Source of the DNA: JBOGFI01 sp050743365
GTDB lineage: Bacteria; Actinomycetota; Acidimicrobiia; IMCC26256; JACDBD01
Assembly: GCA_050743365.1 (NCBI GenBank)
Contig: JBOGFI010000203.1
Span: forward strand, 1 to 17,076
Direction of reading: 5' to 3'
Length of the DNA: 17,076 bases
Shown: positions 6,175 to 13,137 of the stretch, in pieces
Layout of the letters: every line of letters begins with the position of its first letter
Numbering within the stretch: the stretch's first letter is position 1
Program-made: the position numbers and the translations under genes
Notes under the pieces: model-generated
What the model was told of the DNA's origin: nothing
The model's input: only the letters and a program-made list of their open reading frames with translations
Databases searched by the model: none

Positions 6175-6957
6175 CGCCGCGGACGTCGACTTCTCGACCG
6201 TGAAGCCGGCGAACATTCCCTCGGCGGCGTGGGGCTCGGCGTCCTCGCCCCCGTGCTCCTCCTCCTCGTCTTCGAGCGTCTCGGGATCGGTTGTACCCAC
6301 CGGGATGAAGCAGAGCGCGGCGTAATCCCCCGCCTTCAACTTGGCGGCGACGAAACGAGTCTCCCCGGGGGGCACGACGCCATGCGCGACGAACTTCACG
6401 TTCTCCTCGGCCGCGTCGGGTGAGCCCTCGGCGACATCCTCGGCCGAGTTGTCACCCTTGAGCCGTCCTAGCTCGAGCTCGTGGACCTCGGCACCCGTGT
6501 TGGTGAAGCGGAAGATCGTGATCCCGGCCTCGAGCGTCTCAGGGATCCCCTCGAACTCGTACTCCAGGCCGGTCACGTCGACGGCCCGGTAGCCGCAATT
6601 CGCGAACACGTACTCGTGGACCGCGGTGAAGGCGGCCTGAGCCGCCGGGTCCTCGGTGGGATGCTCTCCCGTCTCCAGCAACTCGCGCAGCGCCGTGGCC
6701 GAGGTCGAGACCTGGGAGGCAAGCTCGGACGGCGCGCTCTGCTCCGCCTGGCTCACGAGCCTCTCGACGTTGGCGGCGAACTTCTCCTGCTTCTTCTTCG
6801 ACGCGTCCTCGTCGGGCGCCTTGTTCAACAGGATCGACGCGTCGGCGACCGCCTGACAGAACTCCTCGGCTCCGCTGGCGGGTCCGGCGCCTGCGGGTAT
6901 CACCCCGACGAATGCCGATGACGCTGCCACCGCGCCGCTCAAGAGCGGCCTCCGCAT
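6139..6957 (-). CDS. Exported cupredoxin-like protein
   Basis: The 272-residue protein starts at ATG 6957 with AAAGGGGA about eight bases upstream. An N-terminal signal sequence (RR near the start, hydrophobic 8-28, likely cleavage around ASGA-E) is followed by a helical Lys/Glu-rich domain (about 35-120) with two Cys (34, 121) that could pair. The C-terminal part (about 135-255) reads as a cupredoxin fold: FRFTNTGAEVHEL, VPPGET, DYAALCFIP and PHAAEGMFAGFTV. His159, Cys216, His243 and Met248 match the ligand order of a type 1 copper site. An acidic insert (about 225-241, EDEEEEHGGEDAE) sits in the loop between Cys and the second His. A role as an extracytoplasmic copper-binding or electron-transfer protein is inferred. 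It lies downstream of the CutS-like gene, with 91 bases between. Confidence 0.8.
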   Translation of the reverse strand: MRRPLLSGAVAASSAFVGVIPAGAGPASGAEEFCQAVADASILLNKAPDEDASKKKQEKFAANVERLVSQAEQSAPSELASQVSTSATALRELLETGEHPTEDPAAQAAFTAVHEYVFANCGYRAVDVTGLEYEFEGIPETLEAGITIFRFTNTGAEVHELELGRLKGDNSAEDVAEGSPDAAEENVKFVAHGVVPPGETRFVAAKLKAGDYAALCFIPVGTTDPETLEDEEEEHGGEDAEPHAAEGMFAGFTVEKSTSAASSNSVVGGPVG

Positions 6958-7048
6958 GATCGACGTTCCCCTTTCCCTGCCGCGACTCAGGCGGCTGGAC
7001 AACCTACTCGCCGATCCGAATCTGATGCCGGTGAGCCAAGGCAGCGCG

Positions 7049-8278
7049 CTACACGTTGTTCCCGCCCCCGCGCGTTCTCGACTCGGTGTTTGCAGGTATG
7101 CGTACCTGCACAGTGAGTCCTCCGTCTTTTCGGGGGGAGGCGTGGACGTTGCCACCGTGGGCGTGGACGACGGATCGCACGATGGACAATCCGAGGCCGG
7201 CTCCGCGGCTTGTCGAGGTAGTGGCGGGGTCGGCGAGTCGTTCGGTGGCCGGCAGGCGACGGAAGGGCTCGAACAGGCTCGGGACTTCGTAGGGCGGGAC
7301 TGAGGGTCCGCTGTTTTCGACGGTGAGGTGCGCGTTGTCATCGACCGTGCGGGTGGCAACCGTGATCTCGCCGTGCTCGGGCATGTTGTAGCGGATGGCG
7401 TTGTCGACCAGGTTCTGGGTCAGCCGTTCCAGCAGGACCGGGTCGCCCGTGACAGGGGCGGGCAACAGGTGGGTACGGATGTCGACACCGGCGGTCTGCG
7501 CGGCGGCTCGGGACTCGGTAGTGATATGCCGTGCGATGTCGGCAAGGTCGACAGAAACAGGGCCGATGATGCCTTGTTCGCTACTGGCGAGGGTGAGCAG
7601 GCCGTCGATGAGCCGTTCGTGGCGTTGGTTGACGGCGAGCAGGGTGCCGCCGAGCTGACGAAGTGATTCGTTTGCGTTGGGATCGTCGAGCGCGACCTCG
7701 ATGAGGGAACGGTTGATCGTCAGCGGTGTGCGCAGCTCATGGGAAGCGTTGGCGACGAATCGTCGCTGGCTGTCGAAGGAGCGGTCCAGCCGTTCCAGCA
7801 TGGCGTCGAACGTGTCGGCGAGGTCTTTGATCTCGTCGTGGGGCCCGGCTAGCGCGATGCGTTCGTGCAGGCTGCGGTCGGCGACCCGGCGGGCGGTCGC
7901 GGTGATCTGGTGTAGCGGATGCAGCGCTCGCCCGGCCAGAAGCCATCCGGATCCTCCGGCGATGACACCGACGACACCGAGCGCGACGAGCGAGGCGATG
8001 AGCATGGTGTCGAGGGTGTCGTCTCGGTCTTGCTGGAACTGCGCGCGCAGCTCCTGCTGTGCCTCATGGGTGCGCTGTGTCGAGCCCGGTTCGGTGGGAG
8101 TCGATTCCGGCAGATGCTCGGTGATGCCGACACGCGCCGTCACCTGACGGTCCAGGGCCTCCCCCAGAACGAAGTACATGACCGTCACCAGCGCCGCGCC
8201 GGCGAGGAAGAACACCCCTGCGTAGAGCAGCGTCAGGCGCACCCGAATCGTGGAACGCCACCAGCGCGGCGTGGTCAT
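7049..8278 (-). CDS. cutS: CutS-like sensor histidine kinase
   Basis: This 409-residue membrane kinase has helices at about 14-38 and 92-116 flanking a short extracytoplasmic loop rich in Gln, Glu and Arg (about 39-90). A HAMP domain (about 117-170), an H-box VANASHELRTPL with His180, an N-box LTQNLVDNAIRYN (286-298) and glycine boxes ENSGP and GAGLGLS (359-365) follow. All catalytic motifs are present. Its start overlaps the regulator gene as ATGA, so the pair is co-translated. The cutS name rests on the very CutR-like partner and overall layout. In Streptomyces CutRS was first tied to copper metabolism and later to extracellular protein-folding stress. The C-terminal tail (TESRTRGGGNNV) is low complexity. 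Confidence 0.88.
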   Translation of the reverse strand: MTTPRWWRSTIRVRLTLLYAGVFFLAGAALVTVMYFVLGEALDRQVTARVGITEHLPESTPTEPGSTQRTHEAQQELRAQFQQDRDDTLDTMLIASLVALGVVGVIAGGSGWLLAGRALHPLHQITATARRVADRSLHERIALAGPHDEIKDLADTFDAMLERLDRSFDSQRRFVANASHELRTPLTINRSLIEVALDDPNANESLRQLGGTLLAVNQRHERLIDGLLTLASSEQGIIGPVSVDLADIARHITTESRAAAQTAGVDIRTHLLPAPVTGDPVLLERLTQNLVDNAIRYNMPEHGEITVATRTVDDNAHLTVENSGPSVPPYEVPSLFEPFRRLPATERLADPATTSTSRGAGLGLSIVRSVVHAHGGNVHASPRKDGGLTVQVRIPANTESRTRGGGNNV

Positions 8279-8952
8279 GGGATGCGGTACCCGGCACCGG
8301 GAACCGTCTCGATCACGGGCGGGTCGCCCAATTTCCGGCGCACCATCATGATGACGAACCGGACGACGCCGGTGAACGGGTCGGCGTGTTCGTCCCACGC
8401 CTTCTCCAGCAACTGCTCGGCCGAGACCACACCGCCCTCGGCCCACAGAAGCTCGGCGAGGACCGCGAACTCCTTGCGGGACAACCCCACGGGGTAGCCG
8501 TCTCGGGTGACGGTGCGCCGATGCTGGTCCAGCCGGATGCCGGCGCGTTCCAGCACCGGGGGTGTGGGCGGTCGGGCTCGTCTGCCCAACGCGTGGATGC
8601 GGGCGGCCAGTTCCGCGAACGCGAACGGTTTGGTGAGGTAGTCGTCCGCCCCGAGGCCAAGCCCGGCGACCCGCTGGGTGACCGCGGCCGCGGCAGTGAG
8701 CATCAGGATCCGCGTGTCGACCCCGCAGTCGACGAGGGTGGCGCAAACCTCGTCGCCCGACACGACGGGCAAATCGCGGTCGAGCACCACGACGTCGTAG
8801 TCGTTGACCGCGAGCCGTTCCAGCGCGGCGTCGCCGTCGTAGGCCACATCTACGGCCATCGCCTGTCGGCGCAGCCCGTCGGCGATGGTGTCCGCCAGCA
8901 GCCGTTCGTCCTCCACCACCAGCACACGCACCACCCCATCGTGCCTGGTCAC
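8275..8952 (-). CDS. cutR: CutR-like OmpR-family response regulator
   Basis: From GTG 8952 the protein has 225 residues. The receiver domain has Glu14-Asp15, phosphoacceptor Asp58 in DYDVVVLDRDLPVVSGD, Thr86 and Lys108. The C-terminal winged helix (about 128-225) ends VIETVPGAGYRIP. The stretches RQAMAVDVAYDG, VNDYDVVVLDRDLP, SAEQLLEKAWDE and DPFTGVVR match what I recall of Streptomyces CutR closely. Homologues begin at the equivalent of GTG 8931 (VRVLVVEDE), so the true start may be 21 bases downstream; neither has a good ribosome site. It is divergent from a small operon, and the operator-like repeats at 8957-8996 lie just upstream, suggesting autoregulation and control of the divergent genes. 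Confidence 0.92.
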   Translation of the reverse strand: MTRHDGVVRVLVVEDERLLADTIADGLRRQAMAVDVAYDGDAALERLAVNDYDVVVLDRDLPVVSGDEVCATLVDCGVDTRILMLTAAAAVTQRVAGLGLGADDYLTKPFAFAELAARIHALGRRARPPTPPVLERAGIRLDQHRRTVTRDGYPVGLSRKEFAVLAELLWAEGGVVSAEQLLEKAWDEHADPFTGVVRFVIMMVRRKLGDPPVIETVPGAGYRIP

Positions 8953-8956
8953 GGTG

Positions 8957-8996
8957 CTAGGGGACCGTTAGGGAATTCCCTAACGCCGCGCTAACG
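8957..8996. promoter_or_regulatory. Symmetrical operator with four 11-bp-phased half-sites
   Basis: The cutR/leader-ORF intergenic region contains the perfect 18-bp palindrome GTTAGGGAATTCCCTAAC (8967-8984). On its left, TAGGG occurs at 8958 and again at 8969; on its right, CTAACG occurs at 8980 and 8991. Both pairs are exactly 11 bases apart, and the outer TAG/CTA triplets are themselves symmetric about the same centre. Eleven-base phasing is the signature of OmpR-family regulator binding. The site overlaps the region where the cutR promoter must lie and ends about 50 bases before the leader ORF, so it is a strong candidate CutR operator for both directions. Confidence 0.6.
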
Positions 8997-9048
8997 CCCG
9001 AAGGCGTTCGATCGTCCCATGCGGAGCCCGTCAGTGGAGGAATTGCCC

Positions 9049-9123
9049 ATGCCCATATCCACGCCCGACCCCCCGCCCCGCACACCAAGTCCCGCACCGA
9101 CGAAGCAAAGGAACACGAGATGA
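9049..9123 (+). CDS. 24-codon leader ORF upstream of the His-repeat protein
   Basis: ATG 9049 is preceded at good spacing by GGAGGAA (9037-9043), the best ribosome site in this operon. The peptide is hydrophilic and Pro-rich (MPISTPDPPPRTPSPAPTKQ then RNTR). It ends at TGA 9121-9123, overlapping the next gene's ATG as ATGA. It is the first open frame after the operator. Its size, coupling and lack of any domain suggest a leader peptide controlling translation of the next gene, or simply a small coupled gene. It has no Cys, His or rare-amino-acid run that would mark a known attenuation mechanism. Confidence 0.45.
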   Translation: MPISTPDPPPRTPSPAPTKQRNTR

Positions 9124-9470
9124 CACGTACGAGCGCTCCGCAGGGAGGGACAGAAGAGGACACGCCGCGAGTGAAACGCCGATTGACGAGCCGGGTACCG
9201 CTCTGGGTGAGGGTGTCTGTGATCACCGGTGTCGTTCTGATCGGGGTGCTGCTCAGCACGACGCTGTTGGCCGCCGGGGGCATCGGTGATCGCGGCGACT
9301 CGGGCGGTGGCCACGGCTCTCGCGGGGAGATGGAGATGCATAACGACGACTCCAGCGAAGAGCACGACTCCAGCGAAGAGCACGGCTCCACCGGAGACCA
9401 CGGCTCCGGCCGCGACCGCGACTCTGGCAGTGACCACGGCTCTGATGGTGACCACGGTTCTGGCAAATAG
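9120..9470 (+). CDS. One-helix membrane protein with His/acidic hexapeptide-repeat tail
   Basis: The protein has 116 residues. ATG 9120 has AAAGGA upstream and overlaps the leader ORF stop. A basic N-terminus (KRRLTSR) precedes one membrane helix (about 29-52, VSVITGVVLIGVLLSTTLL); the rest is expected outside the membrane. The tail starts with GGGHGSRGEMEMHNDD and continues as six units of (D/G)-S-x-x-(D/E)-(H/R), ending GSGK. Five of the six units carry His next to Asp or Glu, a composition typical of metal-binding tails. It is followed five bases later by the haem membrane protein gene. A metal-scavenging or metal-sensing role is inferred; the family has no name I recognise. Confidence 0.8.
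   Translation: MTRTSAPQGGTEEDTPRVKRRLTSRVPLWVRVSVITGVVLIGVLLSTTLLAAGGIGDRGDSGGGHGSRGEMEMHNDDSSEEHDSSEEHGSTGDHGSGRDRDSGSDHGSDGDHGSGK
9348..9470 (+). repeat. 18-bp tandem repeat encoding six-residue units
   Basis: GACTCCAGCGAAGAGCAC occurs twice back to back without change (9348-9365, 9366-9383). It is followed by four diverged 18-bp units at 9384, 9402, 9420 and 9438, and a partial unit up to the stop. The translated units are DSSEEH, DSSEEH, GSTGDH, GSGRDR, DSGSDH, GSDGDH and GSGK. The exact first pair shows recent duplication, so the copy number probably varies between strains. Confidence 0.85.
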
Positions 9471-9475
9471 ACGGA

Positions 9476-10267
9476 ATGATGCTGAGGTCGAGCGTGAGTA
9501 TCCATGCCACCCAATCGTCGAAGCGGGTGGGCACCACGCTCGGCACCGGCCGCGACCTGCGCCGGCGCATTCTCCTTCACCATGTGCCACTCGCCATTAC
9601 GAGTGCCGTGGGGCTCGTCGTGCTCATAGGTCTCGCACCTGCGCACGGAAGTTTCTCCGTACAACGGTTGGCATCGCCGACCGGCGACGTCGCCCTGGTG
9701 CTCCTCGCGGTGACGCTCCTCATTGGGCCGGCCAATCTCCTGTTCCGCAGGCGAAACCCGGTCAACACCTATCTGCGTCGTGACGTCGGGACGTGGACGG
9801 CCATCTGGAGCATCGTCCACGTTGTCGTCGGATTCCAGGGGCATGGTGGCGGTGCCTTCGGCTTCATCGACTACTTCGTCGCCGATGGCAAGCCGCTGAC
9901 CAACAGTTTCGGTATGGGGAACTGGACTGGCCTTGCGGCCACGGTGATCGTGGTGTTGCTGCTCGTCCTTTCCACCGACCGCTACCTGCGGGAGCTCAAA
10001 GCCAGGTCCTGGAAGAATCTCCAGCGCCTGAACTACGCCTTGTTCGGGTTGGTCGTCTTGCATGCGGTCTATTACGGAGCGCTGAGGCGGATGACCTCCC
10101 CCTTTACGCGCCTCCTCATCATCACCGTCATCGCGGTAATTGCCGGACAAGCAGTAGGGATCTGGCTTTGGCGGCGCGGCAACGCCACTCACCTCGCGAG
10201 CCGCGCCAGCGGGAGCGCGAGCGGCGCCGCGCACGCACACGGGAAGCCCCGCGATCACGTTCCTTGA
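9476..10267 (+). CDS. Ferric-reductase-like haem transmembrane protein
   Basis: Starting at ATG 9476 the protein has 263 residues with about six membrane helices (36-56, 70-90, 105-122, 152-167, 183-202, 212-232). His115 in TAIWSIVHVVVGFQGHG and His196 in LNYALFGLVVLHAVYYG lie in two separate helices and fit the bis-histidine haem b arrangement of the ferric reductase/YedZ (MsrQ)-like membrane domain. No FAD or NAD(P)H domain is fused, as in MsrQ, so it would need a separate electron donor or acceptor. The GTG at 9494, with GAGG six bases upstream, is a better-supported start than ATG 9476. The C-terminus is Ala/Ser/His-rich. It follows the His-repeat gene by five bases and is its operon partner. 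Confidence 0.83.
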   Translation: MMLRSSVSIHATQSSKRVGTTLGTGRDLRRRILLHHVPLAITSAVGLVVLIGLAPAHGSFSVQRLASPTGDVALVLLAVTLLIGPANLLFRRRNPVNTYLRRDVGTWTAIWSIVHVVVGFQGHGGGAFGFIDYFVADGKPLTNSFGMGNWTGLAATVIVVLLLVLSTDRYLRELKARSWKNLQRLNYALFGLVVLHAVYYGALRRMTSPFTRLLIITVIAVIAGQAVGIWLWRRGNATHLASRASGSASGAAHAHGKPRDHVP

Positions 10268-10282
10268 GGGCAACAGCCGAGA

Positions 10283-10303
10283 GCTGAGCCCGCTCGGTTC
10301 AGC
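10283..10303 (+). terminator. Candidate terminator hairpin between convergent genes
   Basis: GCTGAGCC and GGTTCAGC form an eight-pair stem (one G-U) around a five-base loop CGCTC, 16 bases after the haem-protein stop and 18 bases before the convergent DUF2269-like gene's end. The following GTTTGCG is only weakly T-rich. Position and stem quality support a terminator for the plus-strand operon, possibly working in both directions. Confidence 0.5.
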
Positions 10304-10320
10304 GTTTGCGACGTTCACGC

Positions 10321-10884
10321 TCACGTGGTCGCGCTCGCCGAACCTCTCGAGGTGTCCGCCGACATGAGCGCTGTACGCGGCTCGTGCTGCTTACGGCGCC
10401 CGTACCGGGTCCAGCCGCGCGGCTTGGCCACGCCCAAGGTCGTGTTTACGAGCAACACCAGCAGGCCGGCACCGGCGGCGACCATGATCTGGATCCGCGG
10501 CCCGCGGTGGTCCGTGCTGGAGAATGCCCCCTCTGCCGCTGCGTCTGACAGGAAGCTGATCGACCCCATGTGCAGGAGCAGAACACCCACGGCAACAACC
10601 GTCAGCACGAATTTGATCAGGACCCAATAGTGGCGGAACAAGCCCCACTTGGTGCCCAGTGACTGGACGAGCCCGGTGAGCAACGCAACGAGGCTCAACG
10701 GGAGGATGACGAACCAGGCGATCGACCCCATCGCGAGATACGCGCCACGCACCGTCTGAGCATCCTCGCTGGTCAGACCGACAATCGCGAGAGCGAGAAA
10801 GCCGGCGTCCGCGCCGAGCCAACCGACCGAGGAGGACACGTGGGCCGTGAGCGTGACCTTTCGGAGGCGAGGTGTCATGAGCAT
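10321..10884 (-). CDS. Four-helix membrane protein, DUF2269-like
   Basis: The protein has 187 residues, starting at ATG 10884 with GAGGGGTGG upstream (ATG 10878 is also possible). Four hydrophobic helices lie at about 12-36, 48-74, 86-106 and 132-152. The segments TLTAHVSSSVGWLGADAGFL, VRGAYLAMGSIAWFVILPLS, GLVQSLGTKWGLFRHYWVL and LLLHM resemble an uncharacterised actinobacterial membrane family usually labelled DUF2269-like. His15, His85 and His105 sit at membrane ends, so haem or metal binding is conceivable but unproven. The tail after residue 155 is basic and disordered. It is the last minus-strand gene after the MacB operon, 84 bases from the previous gene, and may have its own promoter. 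Confidence 0.8.
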   Translation of the reverse strand: MLMTPRLRKVTLTAHVSSSVGWLGADAGFLALAIVGLTSEDAQTVRGAYLAMGSIAWFVILPLSLVALLTGLVQSLGTKWGLFRHYWVLIKFVLTVVAVGVLLLHMGSISFLSDAAAEGAFSSTDHRGPRIQIMVAAGAGLLVLLVNTTLGVAKPRGWTRYGRRKQHEPRTALMSADTSRGSASATT

Positions 10885-10968
10885 CGGTCGCCACCCCTCG
10901 GGCGGTGTGGGGTCCTCGACGACGTCGGACGGCGGTGTGGTGCCGCCACCGCGGCGACTGCGACCCGC

Positions 10969-11178
10969 CTAGTGACCGCCGCCACCGTGATCAGGGACGG
11001 CGCCGGTGAGCCGCAGGATGACGAACACCAGGACCAGCGCGAGGACGATGATCCCAAAGACCTTCACCCACCGTGGCGTGCGGTGCGGTGTGCCGGTAGT
11101 CGATCCGTCGTCAGGAGCCCCGTCGGCGTCGTCGCCGCGGTCGGGCTCGGAGTCGGTGTAGGGGGGCGCGTCAGCCAT
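10969..11178 (-). CDS. Small one-helix protein with His/Gly tail
   Basis: This 69-residue protein starts at ATG 11178 with AGAGGAGA upstream. An acidic, disordered N-terminus (MADAPPYTDSEPDRGDDADG) leads to TPRWVKVFGIIVLALVLVFV, one membrane helix at about 38-57, and the tail LTGAVPDHGGGGH. Similar short proteins with this helix entry and a His/Gly-rich end occur beside copper- and exporter-related genes in actinobacteria, as far as I recall. It follows the permease gene by 34 bases and so is likely in the same transcript. A small accessory subunit or metal-binding peptide is possible; no function is established. Confidence 0.72.
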   Translation of the reverse strand: MADAPPYTDSEPDRGDDADGAPDDGSTTGTPHRTPRWVKVFGIIVLALVLVFVILRLTGAVPDHGGGGH

Positions 11179-11212
11179 GTGGTCTCCTCTGTTCGCTCGC
11201 GGTTGCCGTGGC

Positions 11213-12409
11213 TCACACCGTGGCCAGGGCGGCGGTCGGGGACATGCGGGCGGCGCGGGTGGCGGGGTACGCGCCGGCGATGGCGCCGACGACCACCGTG
11301 GCGCCCGCCGCCAGCGCGAGCACCCAGGCGGGCAGGGCAGCGGGCCAGTCCCGCGTGGCCGCGAAGACCGCGGTGACGGCCGCGCCGAGCACCGCCCCGC
11401 CGATCCCGCCGAGGGCTGCCAGCAGCACCGATTCGCCGAGGAACTGGACGCGAACGTGACCTCTCGTCGCGCCCAGCGCCCGGCGCAGGCCGATTTCTGA
11501 GCGTCGCTCCAGCACTGCGATGACCATGGTGTTCGCCACCCCGATGCCTCCTACGAGGAGGGCGACTCCACCGAGGGCGAGCAGTAGCGTGATGAGCGTC
11601 TCGTCGGTCGCGGTCTGTGCGGCGAGCGCGTCCGAGGGACGGCTGACGGTCACCTCTTCAGGGTTCTCGGGGTTGACGGTGGCCGGCAGCACGGCGCGGA
11701 CGTCGTCGAGCTGCGACTCCGGTGAGCGTTCGTACAGCCTGGTCGGCGCGCCGTCGAAGCCGAGCAGGTCCTCCGCGATCGGCCAGCCGACGAGCGCGGC
11801 TGCATCGAGCTCCGGCGCCAGCGGTGCGGGAGACAGGATGCCCACGACGGTGAACCACTCCTCGCCGAGTCGGACGGCGACGCTGGCATCCGTCCGTGAA
11901 ACGCCCAGCCGTTCGGCGCTCGTGGCGCCGAGCACCACCGTGGGGGAGGCGGCCAGTGCGTCGTCGAGCCACCGGCCGGAGGCGACCTCGCCGCTGACGG
12001 TTTCGAGCAGGTCGGGGCGGGCGGCCATCGTGGTGATGCCGTTGGTCTTTGCCTCGTCGATCTGGTCGTTGCGGTAGACGAAGGCGTCATCGACCGCGCC
12101 GACCGCGCTGACCGATGTGACCGGGCCGATGCGCGCCACCATGTCCACGCTTTGGACGGGCAGGATCGCCATCTCGCCGGTGCGCAGCGTCTGGCCGGGC
12201 TCGACCGTGAGCAGGTTGGTGCCGAGCGCCTCCAGCTGCTGGTCGATCTCCGCCCGGCTACTGGCCGAGATGCCGACCACCGCCACCATGGCGGCGATGC
12301 CGACGGCGATCCCGAGAGCCGACAGCACGACCCGCAGTGGCCGAGTTCGCAGGCCACTCGCTGCGACTCGCAGCGCGTCCCGGGGAGGCAGCTTCGATGG
12401 TGCGGTCAT
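11213..12409 (-). CDS. MacB-type ABC transporter permease
   Basis: The protein has 398 residues: one N-terminal helix (about 27-49), a large extracytoplasmic MacB_PCD-like domain (50-270) and three C-terminal helices (about 272-296, 324-350, 360-383). The coupling segment ERRSEIGLRRALGATRGHVR follows helix two, as in MacB/FtsX permeases. In Gram-negative MacB the ATPase is fused to this part; here it is a separate upstream gene joined by an ATGA overlap. With the adaptor and ATPase genes it forms a tripartite-like exporter adapted to a Gram-positive envelope. Substrate unknown. The two permeases in this window show only family-level resemblance in sequence, so they are not recent duplicates. 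Confidence 0.94.
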   Translation of the reverse strand: MTAPSKLPPRDALRVAASGLRTRPLRVVLSALGIAVGIAAMVAVVGISASSRAEIDQQLEALGTNLLTVEPGQTLRTGEMAILPVQSVDMVARIGPVTSVSAVGAVDDAFVYRNDQIDEAKTNGITTMAARPDLLETVSGEVASGRWLDDALAASPTVVLGATSAERLGVSRTDASVAVRLGEEWFTVVGILSPAPLAPELDAAALVGWPIAEDLLGFDGAPTRLYERSPESQLDDVRAVLPATVNPENPEEVTVSRPSDALAAQTATDETLITLLLALGGVALLVGGIGVANTMVIAVLERRSEIGLRRALGATRGHVRVQFLGESVLLAALGGIGGAVLGAAVTAVFAATRDWPAALPAWVLALAAGATVVVGAIAGAYPATRAARMSPTAALATV

Positions 12410-13137
12410 CCCCTCACGCGTTCGTCGGAGATGATGCGGCCGTCCCGGAGGTGCACCTGCCGGGGCAGCATGTTCGCCACGTCGTGGTCGTGGGTGATGA
12501 CGACGATCGTGGTGCCCGACGCGTGCAGCTCGCGCAGCAACTCGAGCACACCGGCGCCGGACTCGCTGTCCAGCGCGCCGGTGGGCTCGTCCGCGAGCAG
12601 CAGGGACGGCCGCCCGACCAGCGCCCGGGCGACCGCGGCCCGCTGGCGTTGCCCGCCCGACAGCTCGTTCGGGCGGTGGTGGGCACGCTCGGCCAGGCCG
12701 ACGCGTTCCAACGTCTCGCTTGCCTGGCGACGCCTTTCGGTCAAACGCAGGCCGGTGTAGAGCAGGCCGTCGGCGACGTTGTCCAGTGCGCTTACGCCGG
12801 GGGCGAGGAAGAACTGCTGGAACACGAAACCGATCTGGTGCGCGCGCAATGCCGACAGCTGCCGATCGGTCAGCGTGCTGACGTCGTGGCCGTCGACCCG
12901 GACCGTGCCCGCATCGGCGCGGTCCAGCGTGCCCAGGACATTGAGCATCGTCGTCTTACCCGAGCCGGACGGACCCACGATGCCGACCAGCTCACCATAA
13001 TCGATCCGCAGGCGGGCCTCGCACAGAGCGCGGACCGGCGGGTGACCTGGGTACACCCGAGTGACATCGGTGAGCTCCGCAACCGGCCGCGGGCCGTCAA
13101 CCCGGTCGGCAGCCGCCTCGAGTGCGGTCGTGGTCAC
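12406..13137 (-). CDS. MacB-type ABC transporter ATP-binding protein
   Basis: This 243-residue ATPase starts at GTG 13137, overlapping the adaptor stop as GTGA. Walker A GPSGSGKT is at 55-62, the Q-loop FVFQQFF around 104-110, the signature LSGGQRQR at 159-166, Walker B LLLADEPTGALD at 179-190 and the H-loop His at 216 in VITHDHDV. This is the standard MacB/LolD class. Unlike the ATPase at 672-1520 it ends right after the ATPase domain and carries no YHS extension. It powers the permease encoded next. Confidence 0.95.
   Translation of the reverse strand: MTTTALEAAADRVDGPRPVAELTDVTRVYPGHPPVRALCEARLRIDYGELVGIVGPSGSGKTTMLNVLGTLDRADAGTVRVDGHDVSTLTDRQLSALRAHQIGFVFQQFFLAPGVSALDNVADGLLYTGLRLTERRRQASETLERVGLAERAHHRPNELSGGQRQRAAVARALVGRPSLLLADEPTGALDSESGAGVLELLRELHASGTTIVVITHDHDVANMLPRQVHLRDGRIISDERVRG

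Noticed and set aside
8957..10324. Minus-strand open frame with PEPWS-type repeats
   Set aside because: The apparent repeat protein is the antisense reading of the 18-bp repeats in the His-repeat gene and of the haem-protein gene.
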